Origin: JANOQP01 sp044227705
GTDB lineage: Bacteria; Bacteroidota; Bacteroidia; Chitinophagales; Saprospiraceae
Assembly: GCA_044227705.1 (NCBI GenBank)
Contig: JBGAWE010000080.1
Span: forward strand, 1 to 17,606
DNA: 17,606 bases
Direction: 5' to 3'
Shown here: piece after piece, positions 1-7,700 of the stretch
How the letters are laid out: the number at the start of each line of letters is the position of its first letter
Numbering within the stretch: the first letter of the stretch is position 1
Program-made: the position numbers and the translations under genes
Notes under the pieces: model-generated
Told to the model about the DNA's origin: nothing
Databases searched by the model: none
What the model saw: only the letters and a program-made list of their open reading frames with translations

Positions 1-427
1 GCAGGTCGCGGTAGCTCTGAATCCAGTCGCGGTAGGTGTTCCAGATGATGGTCTCGGAGGTCGGGCGGACGATTAGCTCCTCCTCCAACTTGGCCTCCGG
101 GTCGACGATGACGCCGCCGCCGTTCGGGTCGTTTTTCAACCGATAGTGGGTGACGACGGCGCACTCCTTCGCAAAGCCGTCGACGTGCGCAGCCTCCTTC
201 GAGAGGAAACTCTTGGGGATGAAAAGCGGGAAATAGGCATTGACGTGGCCCGTCTCCTTGAACATCCGGTCGAGCTGGTCGCGCATGTTCTCCCATAGGC
301 CGAAGCCAGTCGGGCGGATGACCATGCAGCCGCGCACGCCGCTGTCCTGCGCGAGCTGGGCCTTGTTGACGATGTCGAGGTACCATTGGGAATAGTCCTC
401 GGAGCGGGGCGTGATTTCTTTTGCCAT
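1..427 (-). CDS. proS: Prolyl-tRNA synthetase, N-terminal 142 residues (partial, runs off left edge)
   Basis: Cytoplasmic class II aminoacyl-tRNA synthetase that charges tRNA-Pro with proline. The reading frame starts with ATG at 427-425 and stays open to the window edge, so about the first 142 residues are visible. They begin MAKEITPRSEDYSQWY and include RGCMVIRPTGFGLWE (about 32-46), the FKETGHVNAYFPLFIP stretch (about 56-71), the FAKECAVVTHYRL block and RPTSETIIWNTY (about 121-132), which contains the T-x-E loop that contacts proline. This pattern is the archaeal/eukaryote-like (type 3) ProS found throughout Bacteroidota, not the E. coli-type enzyme with an inserted editing domain. The gene is divergent from the exported protein at 697. 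Nothing in the visible part looks broken. The catalytic core motifs 2 and 3 and the C-terminus lie outside the window. Confidence 0.97.
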   Translation of the reverse strand, partial: MAKEITPRSEDYSQWYLDIVNKAQLAQDSGVRGCMVIRPTGFGLWENMRDQLDRMFKETGHVNAYFPLFIPKSFLSKEAAHVDGFAKECAVVTHYRLKNDPNGGGVIVDPEAKLEEELIVRPTSETIIWNTYRDWIQSYRDL

Positions 428-696
428 TGCGATTTTGGGCGGGCGGCCGAGGTTTGGTTAAAACCGGGCATCCCTTTTTAAAGGAATTTAACTGGGCCTT
501 AAAGCCCTCGGACGAGCCGAGAAAAAACTTTTCAAATCCTCGTTCGTCTCATGTTCAGTCAAGAAAAAAGGCGCGTTGGACTTTAACCAAACCGCACCTC
601 TGTTTTGACCTTGTTTTAACGAAAAGGGCGGGGCAAAGCTATAATTTTGACCTCGAAAGCGGCCCCGAACAGCCCTTTCAAATAAACTTTCGAATC
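428..696. promoter_or_regulatory. Divergent intergenic region between proS and the 697 gene
   Basis: This spacer of about 270 bp is visibly richer in A and T than the genes beside it and contains runs such as CTTTTTAAAGGAATTTAA near 474-491. A plus-strand reading frame is open across it, but that frame has no signal-peptide-like start before 697, so I treat it as non-coding. It must hold the promoters for both flanking genes. A good -7 candidate for the rightward gene is listed separately. On the opposite strand CAAAGCTA at 634-641 reads TAGCTTTG, also a match to TAnnTTTG, and could serve proS with a long leader, but no suitably spaced -33 element is seen. Confidence 0.6.
642..649 (+). promoter_or_regulatory. 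Putative Bacteroidota -7 element TAATTTTG for the 697 gene
   Basis: TAATTTTG fits the TAnnTTTG consensus of the primary sigma factor in Bacteroidota exactly. It would place the transcription start near 655 and give a leader of about 40 nt before the ATG at 697. No TTG lies at the expected 17-23 bp upstream; the nearest, at 611-613, is 28 bp away, so the promoter is only half supported. Confidence 0.45.
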
Positions 697-2265
697 ATGA
701 AAAGCTCATTTCATCTCCCGGTCTGGACGCTCCTCCTGCTCGCCGCAGCGGCCCAAAACGCCGTCGCGCAGCAGTATGACGACCTCTATTACGACCCGTC
801 GAAGTCCACTACGACGACAACCACAACCACCACGACGACCACCGATTACAGCAACGACGGCGGAACCCGCACGGCCGATGGCAAGTATGACAGCGACTAC
901 TACAACGACGAGGATGATTACGGCTACGAGTACTCCTCGCGCATCCGCCGCTTCCACCAGCGCAACCCGGAGGCTTACGACTACTACGACCCTTATTATG
1001 TCGATATGTGGAACTACGACCCCTATTACCTGCCGGGGACGACGGTCTATGTCGTCAACGACTACGACTGGTTCCGCTACCGCCGCCAGGCCCGCTGGCG
1101 CGACCGCTACGGCTACAACGACTGGGGTTGGGGGCCGACCTGGGGCGTGAGCTACAACTCTTGGTGCGGCTGGAACGTCAACCTCGGTTGGGGCGGCGGC
1201 TGGGGTTCTCCCTACTATTCCAACCCCTGGTACAACCCCTACGTCTTCAACAATTATTACTACGACCCCTACTGGTCCTATAGCGGCTGGAACAGCTACT
1301 ACGCGCCCCCCGGCTGCGGCTGGGGATACGGCGGCGGCTGGTACAACAACTATTACGACGGCTACCATGATGGCTATCACGACGGCCAGCACAACGGAAA
1401 CGGCGGCGGCTATCACCACCAGCAAGCCACCTACACCGGCCCGCGCCGTGGCGGCATCGTGCGGACGCCCCCTCCGGGCCTCGTCTCCGACACAAAGCCG
1501 GGCCGCGTCCTGACCTCCGACGTCGAGCCAGCGGGCAAGACTCCGGGCCTCAACGACGGCCCGCGCCGCACCAATGCCACCAGCCCAGACAACACCGGGC
1601 GCGAGGCCCAGCCAGGTCGCCAAACCGAGGCCGCGCCCTCCCCGCGCAGACCCGCGAACGGGCAAACCGAAGCCGAGCCGACCGGCCCTCGCGGCGGCCG
1701 CACGACCACCCCGCAAACCGAGTCCGAGCCTCCGCGCCGCACGACGAACGCGCAGACGGAGACCGAACCGGCTCGCCGCCCCGCCAACCAGCAGACGGAA
1801 GCCGCCCCCTCGCGCCGCCCGGAAAGCAGCCAAACCGAAACCGCCCCCGAACGCCCGACGCGCAGCGACCGCAAAACCTCGTGGGACGAGCCGCAGCCCT
1901 CGCGCCGCAGCGAGCAACCTTCCACGCAGCCCGAGCGGCCCTCGCGCAGCGAGCGGCAGACGGAAGAGCCGTCGCGCCCGAGCCGTCGCGGCGGCAACGA
2001 GTCGCGGGCGGAGGAAAGCCGGCCCTCGCGCAGCGAACGCTCCAATGACACCGAATCCCGGCCGTCGCGCGGCTCTTCGCCCAAATCGGAGGGCCGCAGC
2101 GAGACGCGCTCGGAGCCGAAGCGCGAATCGCGCTCGGAGTCGCGTTCGGAGACCCGTTCCTCGGGTTCGAGCCGCTCGTCGGACGGCGGCGGGTCGTCGC
2201 GCAGCAGCTCGCCTTCCTCGGGCAAAAGCTCGGGCGGCGGCGGAAAGCGCGGTGGCCGCGACTGA
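697..2265 (+). CDS. Exported low-complexity protein, Tyr/Trp-rich N-half and Arg/Ser/Glu-rich C-half
   Basis: I know no defined function. In composition and in its place beside an OmpP1/FadL-like gene it resembles Bacteroidota proteins that databases sometimes label vitellogenin II-like; that link is from memory. The start at 697 is chosen because it gives a clear signal peptide (hydrophobic core about 9-19, AVA site, mature protein from about Q25); the frame is open upstream to 421 but that part has no such sequence. The protein has 522 residues. After the signal come a run of 12 Thr (38-49), an acidic Tyr/Asp stretch, a region dominated by Tyr, Trp, Gly, Asn and Pro (about 95-240), a His/Gly patch, then six QTE-x-x-P repeats (DNA 1621-1870) and a Ser/Arg/Glu tail ending GGKRGGRD. 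The N-half could form a compact or aggregating surface structure; the C-half looks disordered. Followed directly by a terminator. Confidence 0.85.
   Translation: MKSSFHLPVWTLLLLAAAAQNAVAQQYDDLYYDPSKSTTTTTTTTTTTTDYSNDGGTRTADGKYDSDYYNDEDDYGYEYSSRIRRFHQRNPEAYDYYDPYYVDMWNYDPYYLPGTTVYVVNDYDWFRYRRQARWRDRYGYNDWGWGPTWGVSYNSWCGWNVNLGWGGGWGSPYYSNPWYNPYVFNNYYYDPYWSYSGWNSYYAPPGCGWGYGGGWYNNYYDGYHDGYHDGQHNGNGGGYHHQQATYTGPRRGGIVRTPPPGLVSDTKPGRVLTSDVEPAGKTPGLNDGPRRTNATSPDNTGREAQPGRQTEAAPSPRRPANGQTEAEPTGPRGGRTTTPQTESEPPRRTTNAQTETEPARRPANQQTEAAPSRRPESSQTETAPERPTRSDRKTSWDEPQPSRRSEQPSTQPERPSRSERQTEEPSRPSRRGGNESRAEESRPSRSERSNDTESRPSRGSSPKSEGRSETRSEPKRESRSESRSETRSSGSSRSSDGGGSSRSSSPSSGKSSGGGGKRGGRD
1621..1870 (+). 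repeat. In-frame QTExxP repeat array inside the 697 gene
   Basis: Six copies of Q-T-E-[AST]-[AE]-P start at 1621, 1663, 1714, 1753, 1792 and 1831. Spacings are 14, 17, 13, 13 and 13 codons, so the last four copies form a regular 13-residue repeat with an RR or RP pair in the middle. Gln and Glu codons alternate between synonymous forms (caa/cag, gag/gaa), so the repeat is kept at protein level and is not a recent DNA duplication. Confidence 0.8.
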
Positions 2266-2284
2266 TTCGGCACCGGTCGAATCC

Positions 2285-2326
2285 AGAAGTGGGTGGGTTC
2301 TGGAAAGGATTCACCCACTTCTTTTT
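2285..2326 (+). terminator. Rho-independent terminator after the 697 gene
   Basis: The 11-bp perfect stem AGAAGTGGGTG / CACCCACTTCT (2285-2295 and 2312-2322) has a 16-nt loop and is followed by a T run at 2322-2326. It begins 19 bp after the stop codon. Confidence 0.85.
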
Positions 2327-2390
2327 CAAAACGAAAGCCGCCACTTACTGCGGCCAGCTTTTTCCTCAAATCATTTAAAATCAACCAGTT

Positions 2391-3881
2391 ATGAAACGGT
2401 CTGCCTGTTTCCTGCTCCTTGCTTTCCTCCTTTTAGGGGGTGAGGTCTTTTCCCAAAACATCTCCGACGCGCTCCGTTACTCGACGCTCCAATACGGCGG
2501 AACCGCTCGCTCCCTCGGCGCTGGCAACTCGCTCGGCGCGCTCGGCGCGGACTACTCCACCCTCTCGACCAACCCGGCCGGCCTGGCCAATTACCGGACA
2601 AGCGAGTTCGTCTTCACGCCCGCCCTGCGTTTCACCAACTCCGAATCGACGCTGCGCGGCGGCAACAACCTCCCCCTCGAAGAGCAAAAGGTCAAGTTCA
2701 ACATCGCCAACCTCGGGATGGTCTTCGCCCACGAGCCTCGGGGCGGCGGGAAGTGGAAGTCGTCCAATTTCGCCATCGGCTACAACCAGTTGGCCAATTT
2801 TTCACAGCGGACCTATTGGGAAGGGAGGTCGAAAGGCTCCCTCGTCGACGGCTGGCTGGCCGAGGCGCAATCCGTCGGCTACGACACGACGCAGCTCTAC
2901 GGCCTCGGCGCCGGGCTGGGCGTTCAGGCTGGCGCGCTCTATTTCGACTCGACGGGGACAAAGCTCATCACCGATTTTAAAGACTACCCCGATGCCTCGA
3001 TTGCCCGTTCGCAGTACGTCCGCGAGAGCGGCAGCATCAACGAGATGGTGCTTTCCTACGCGGGCAACTACGACGACAAATTGAGCCTCGGCATGACCAT
3101 CGGCGTGCCTTTCTACAACTTCAAGCAGAGCAAGACCTATACGGAAAGCGATCCCGACGAGGAAGTTCTCTATTTCGACGACCTCCGTTTTGATGAAAGC
3201 CTGCACACCTCCGGCATCGGCATCAACCTGAAGCTCGGCGCGATTTGGCGCGTCAACCAGTCGCTCCGCCTCGGCGCGGCCCTCCACACGCCCACTCTCG
3301 CAGGGCTGACCGACGAATTCGACGCGACGCTCCAGTACAAGTACACCGATTTGAGCGGCACCAACTCCTTGTCGGCCAACGGCCTCGCCTCGCCCTTCGA
3401 CTACAACCTCCGCACCCCTTGGCGGGCCATCACGAGCGCGGCATACCTCGTGCCGCGGATTGGCTTTTTGAGTGCGGATGTTGAATACCTGGACTATTCC
3501 AACGCCAAGTTCGACCTCACAAAGAGCAACTCCGACCCCGGCACCCGCCAGTACGAGGCCGAATTGAACAGGGATATTTCCAACAAACTGACCTCCGCCG
3601 TCAACATCCGCGTGGGCGGCGAGGCGGTCGTCGGGCGGCTGCGGCTGCGGGCAGGCTACAACCTCCTCGGCACCCCGTTCGACGCGCCGAGCACGAAGAA
3701 CTTCCCCAACTCCTCGGCCAGCCTCGGCATAGGGATCCGGCAGGACTGGTTCTACCTCGACCTCGGCTACCGGTTCTCGAAGGCGACGGAGCAGTTCAGC
3801 GCCTATTCGGGCGGGGCGCAGCTCGTGGACAGCGAGACGCGGCGGCACGATTGGCTGCTGACGCTCGGCTTCAAGTTTTAA
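2391..3881 (+). CDS. OmpP1/FadL-family outer-membrane beta-barrel protein
   Basis: The 496-residue protein is most likely a transport barrel in the outer membrane of the FadL/TodX type (often labelled hemin receptor in Bacteroidota); its substrate cannot be read from sequence. It starts with a signal peptide (hydrophobic core 5-16, likely cleavage after VFS at about 21). The mature N-terminus ISDALRYSTLQYGGTARSLG leads into STLSTNPAGLANY (about 57-69), which matches the NPAG signature near the start of FadL-like proteins. Many short alternating strands and a last residue Phe in LLTLGFKF fit a beta-barrel insertion signal. Length is close to the FadL norm of 420-500. It sits 125 bp after the repetitive exported protein with a terminator between them, so the two may work together without being strictly co-transcribed. 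Confidence 0.9.
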   Translation: MKRSACFLLLAFLLLGGEVFSQNISDALRYSTLQYGGTARSLGAGNSLGALGADYSTLSTNPAGLANYRTSEFVFTPALRFTNSESTLRGGNNLPLEEQKVKFNIANLGMVFAHEPRGGGKWKSSNFAIGYNQLANFSQRTYWEGRSKGSLVDGWLAEAQSVGYDTTQLYGLGAGLGVQAGALYFDSTGTKLITDFKDYPDASIARSQYVRESGSINEMVLSYAGNYDDKLSLGMTIGVPFYNFKQSKTYTESDPDEEVLYFDDLRFDESLHTSGIGINLKLGAIWRVNQSLRLGAALHTPTLAGLTDEFDATLQYKYTDLSGTNSLSANGLASPFDYNLRTPWRAITSAAYLVPRIGFLSADVEYLDYSNAKFDLTKSNSDPGTRQYEAELNRDISNKLTSAVNIRVGGEAVVGRLRLRAGYNLLGTPFDAPSTKNFPNSSASLGIGIRQDWFYLDLGYRFSKATEQFSAYSGGAQLVDSETRRHDWLLTLGFKF

Positions 3882-3908
3882 GGGAAGAGTTTAAGGCAAA
3901 AAGGCAAA

Positions 3909-3951
3909 AGAGCCGCGCCCTCCTGATCGGAAGTCGCGGCTCTCCCTTTTT
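3909..3951 (+). terminator. Rho-independent terminator after the FadL-like gene
   Basis: AGAGCCGCG (3909-3917) pairs with CGCGGCTCT (3935-3943) across a 17-nt loop and is followed by CCC and a five-T run at 3947-3951. It starts 27 bp after the stop codon. Confidence 0.85.
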
Positions 3952-3993
3952 GAGAAACAGCCGCCTGCGATGAGGCAGTAAGGGGTCGGCAAC

Positions 3994-4022
3994 GGTTTAT
4001 GTTCGCCCCGTAAACCATTTTT
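3994..4022 (+). other. Small hairpin with T run in the leader region of the 4070 gene
   Basis: GGTTTA (3994-3999) and TAAACC (4011-4016) pair over an 11-nt loop and are followed by ATTTTT. The stem is short and AT-rich. It could be a second, weak terminator or a leader structure of the gene at 4070. The overlapping TATGTTCG at 3998-4005 is a one-mismatch TAnnTTTG element, so the site may instead be part of a promoter. Confidence 0.3.
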
Positions 4023-4069
4023 CACCCGCGCCTGCCTCCAAAGCCTGCGCCCAAAACAGATTTTTTCAA

Positions 4070-4654
4070 ATGAAAAAGACCGCAATCATCCTCCTCGCCG
4101 CGCTCTGCCTGCCGCTCGCCTTTTGCAAAAAGGACAAGAGCCTCTCCTCGAAGGCCGAATACTACTTCATCGGCAAACTCGACGGGACTGACACCAAGCT
4201 GGAAGTGACAGCCAACAACGACATCTACCTCACCAACTCCAACGGCGGAAGCATCGGGACGCCCGACTGCGTGCTCGACTACGGCTGCGCCGTCGGCACC
4301 TTCGAGCCGGCCGACCCGTACTTCTCGGTCGACTTCCCGGCACTCTTCGCGGCCGACTGCTCGACGGAGGCGGCGGTCTTCCCCACCCTCTTCCACACCG
4401 GCTCGTGGAGCTACGGCGACACGGGCGGCAAGGTGCAGGTCAGCTATTTCGACGGGACGGAAATCTGGTCGACCTCGGCCGGGGCGCAGACCGGCTCGAC
4501 GTTCGAGGTGACGAGGAGCGAGGACTTCACGACCATCTTCGGCGTGTCGCAGAACGTCGACGGCAAGCTCTCCTGCACGCTTTTCAGTGCGTCGGGAGCC
4601 TCGAAGAAGCTGGAAGGGGCGAGCTTCAAGTTCAACTTCACGCCCAATTTTTGA
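4070..4654 (+). CDS. Small exported protein, putative lipoprotein
   Basis: I do not recognise the 194-residue protein as a named family. It starts MKKTAIILLAALCLPLAFCKKDK, a typical short lipoprotein-like signal with hydrophobic core 5-18 and Cys at position 19. The residues before it are L-A-F-C, so the -1 position is Phe, where lipoboxes normally have Gly, Ala or Ser. Lipidation is therefore likely but not certain. The charged KKDK after Cys19 recalls the lysine/acid-rich surface-export tags of Bacteroidota lipoproteins. The rest is a beta-rich domain with three further Cys (DCVLDYGC and ADC, about 68-99) plus one near 165, ending in FKFNFTPNF. It has its own strong terminator and precedes the giant T9SS gene, but nothing ties the two functionally. 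Confidence 0.78.
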   Translation: MKKTAIILLAALCLPLAFCKKDKSLSSKAEYYFIGKLDGTDTKLEVTANNDIYLTNSNGGSIGTPDCVLDYGCAVGTFEPADPYFSVDFPALFAADCSTEAAVFPTLFHTGSWSYGDTGGKVQVSYFDGTEIWSTSAGAQTGSTFEVTRSEDFTTIFGVSQNVDGKLSCTLFSASGASKKLEGASFKFNFTPNF

Positions 4655-4680
4655 GCGGCGCCGGATTGGCCGACGGCTCT

Positions 4681-4727
4681 GGGCTGCGCTCTCGAACCGG
4701 GGAGCGCAGCCCTTTTTCTTTCCAAAA
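4681..4727 (+). terminator. Strong rho-independent terminator between the 4070 and 4753 genes
   Basis: An 11-bp perfect GC-rich stem GGGCTGCGCTC / GAGCGCAGCCC (4681-4691 and 4712-4722) is followed by TTTTT at 4723-4727. It begins 27 bp after the upstream stop codon and ends only 25 bp before the next ATG. Confidence 0.88.
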
Positions 4728-4752
4728 CCTTCGTTCTCAAAATGACCGCTGC

Positions 4753-7700
4753 ATGAAACCGCTCATCTCAACCAACCGCATCGTGGCCCTCTTGGCCGCC
4801 TGCCTTTTTGCCTCCACGCCAGCCGGGGCGCAGGTCTGGTCGACCATCAAAGGCCCGGGCTTCACCGTCCCGTCCGGCCAGGTGGCCGACATCTACCCCG
4901 CGACGGCGGTGGCCAGCGGGCTGCAACCATACCTGACGAACATCTCCATCGGCCTCCCGCTCATCTGGGAAAAAGGAACCTTCGGCGGCCTCGACCTCAT
5001 GCTCGAATCGCCGAGCGGCACGCGCGTCGTGTTCTTCTCCGATTGGGAATGCCCGGGCGGTTGGGACCTCACCAAAGAGAACCTCCGCTTCGCCTACGAT
5101 GCCTCCGCCGTCGCAGACTTGAGCGATTGCGGCGGCTTTTTCACCTATATGCGCCCGGCTAATTTCGGCAGCGGCCCCGACACCTTCCCCGCGCCCGGCC
5201 CCGGCCCGATGGCAGCCGGGCCGTCGACTTTCGCGCCTTTCATCAACGAAAACCCGAACGGCACATGGAAACTATGGGCCGTCAACGACAAGCCGGACTC
5301 CGGAGGCCTCATCCTGGCAGCCGTGAACGACTGGACGCTCTACCTCCTCCACAGCGCCGCCCCGACCTGCCCGATTCCCGAGTTGATAAACGTGGACGTG
5401 ATAGGCGAGACACAGGCGCTGGTCAGTTGGGCGAGCTTCGACGCCAGCGCTCATTTTGATCTCTACTACGGGAAGTTCGGCGAGCTGCCCAACCCCGACG
5501 ACGACCTGACCACACCGACCGTCGCCGACTGGAACAACGACACCATCCTCCTAACCGACCTCGCGCCCGGCACCGACCACGCGCTCTACAACCGCTCGCG
5601 CTGCGGCAACGGGACGAAAAGCGGTTGGCGGTTCGGCCCGTCTTTTCGGACGGAATTCATCCCCTGCAACCACACCCTGCCCATCGGGGCCGGGCCGGAG
5701 TCGTGCCAGCGGACGAACTGCTCCACCATCCCAGGCGCGCCCTATTCCGAGCTGAAATCCGACTGCGGCACCTTCCTGCCGCGCTACCTCTTCCGGTTCA
5801 CGCCGACGGAGACTCGGCCCTATTTTTTCGACCAGACAAACCCTGATTTTTACACGAAGGCCTACATCCTGCCCGACACCGCCGGAGGCTGCCCGACCGA
5901 GGGCTGGACCTGCCACGGCGGCGGCCCGAACCTCGAAATCCCCTTCCTGCTCGACACGCTGACGGCGGGCGTACCCTATGTCGTGATGATTGAAAACCCC
6001 ATCGCCAGCCCCGATTTCAGCATCACAGCCTGTCCGCTCGCCCCGCTCGGATACGGGACGACCGAGATTTTCACCGACTCCATCGAGATGTACTTCTATG
6101 GGCAGACCCAGCTGACAGCCGTCGATTCGATGGAGGTATATGTCGGGCCGTCGCCGCTCTCGCCGCCGGGGCAGGGCACGCCGCCGTCGACCGGCGCGAG
6201 GGCCGAGGCCGCGACCGGAAGCATCCACATCGGCGGCCTCGCGCCCGCCACGGTCTACGACATCTACCTGCGCCGCCGAATCGGGCCATTGACCTCCTGC
6301 TGGCAGGGGCCGATTATGCTGAAAACAGGCGAGCTGTGCGCTAGCGTCGAATGGCTCAAAGTCGACACAGTCACTTACAGCACGGCCGACATCGCGCTGA
6401 AATGGCACAAAACTTCGCCCAATCAGTTCGTCGGGGCCAGCTTCCGCTTGTGCAAACCGGACGACGACCCGCGCCTCCAATGGGCAGACGAACCGAGCTT
6501 CCTCACCGTCGGCGGCGACACGTTGCGGGGCAGGATGCAGAACATCCCGTCGTGGCAACCGCTGAAAATTTTTGTGCAGATGGGCTGTCTCGGCCTCGGC
6601 AAGCAGCCCTGGCTGGGGCCGTTCGACCTCCCGGCTGGGCAGACTCCACCCGTGCGCATCCACGACATCTATTGCGGTGAAGAGAACACGACGCTGCCCG
6701 ACCACGACCACTTCGAGTTCAAGCTGGACGACGTGACGAACGGGTTGGTCAACACCATTCAAATCGAAAACCCCGGCTATTCGAACAATTTGAGCAACGC
6801 CGAAAAGCTCTTCCGCTTCCGCTCGACGGTCGACGACACGCTCAAAATCGAGTGGACCGGGGAGGGCTATACCGGCTCCGATGACTACGGCACCGGCTTT
6901 TTTTGGAAGAGCGCGACGACCTTCCCGGGGAACCAGGGCTGGGCTTTCCTCGGCAAGTGGATGTTCGGGACGTTCGACCCGGCCTCCTACCCGTCGTTCT
7001 CCCTGCCGGTGAAAAAGGACTCGACCTATTACCTGCTTTGCGACGCCTTCGCCAACGGCACCCTCTCAGGCGGCGCGCCCTTTTCAATAACCGGCTGCAG
7101 CCTGACCTGCCCGCCGGTCGACACGGTCTTTAAAAAATCGGCCACGCCGACGAGCATCGAACTGGGCTGGGCGGCGGCCGCGCCGGGCGCGTCGTATATC
7201 GTCGAACGGCTGTCGGGCGACAACCTCCTTGCCGCGTCGAAGTTCTCGCCGCCGACGACCGACACGACCATCCTGCTCACCGGCCTCGACCCGCTGGCCG
7301 AGTACGAGTTTTGGGTGCGGAGCATCTGCCCGGACGGCGGCGCGGGGCCGAGGGCCCACGCGAAGTTCCAGTTGGCCAGCCCCAACCTCGCCAAAACGCA
7401 GACGCTCACCGACCGCTGCAACCCTGTTTTCACCCCACATGGCGAAGCCAAGAGCACTTTTTATGAGGAAGCGCCGCTGGAAGTGGCGGCCGACGGGACG
7501 TATTTTTTGAAGACCAGTTTCCCAAAGCTGTTTCTCTACAAAGACGGTTTCGACCCGAAAAACCCGTCGACCAACCTCGTCGCCGCCGTCAGCCACCCCG
7601 ACCTCTACGACCCTGCGGACACGGCCGTCGCGCTGGCGGCGGCGGGCAACTACACCCTCGTCGCCGCCTTCCCGGTCGACCTAAACCAAACGGGCAACGG

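Noticed and set aside
421..696. N-terminal extension of the 697 gene to an ATG at 421
   Set aside because: The 92 extra residues look like random translated spacer, overlap the start of divergent proS, and hide the clear signal peptide that begins at 697.
706..1917. 403-residue minus-strand frame opposite the 697 gene
   Set aside because: It is a Val/Ala/Arg-rich mirror of the Tyr/Asp-rich coding strand with no domain or start signal; GC-rich genes commonly leave such open antisense frames.
4405..4752. 116-residue upstream extension of the giant T9SS gene
   Set aside because: It overlaps the 4070 gene in another frame, is Arg/Gly-rich and crosses the terminator; the signal peptide starts at 4753.
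5551..6762. 403-residue minus-strand frame inside the giant gene
   Set aside because: Opposite an unambiguous coding region with P-domain and fibronectin-type motifs; no recognisable motif of its own.
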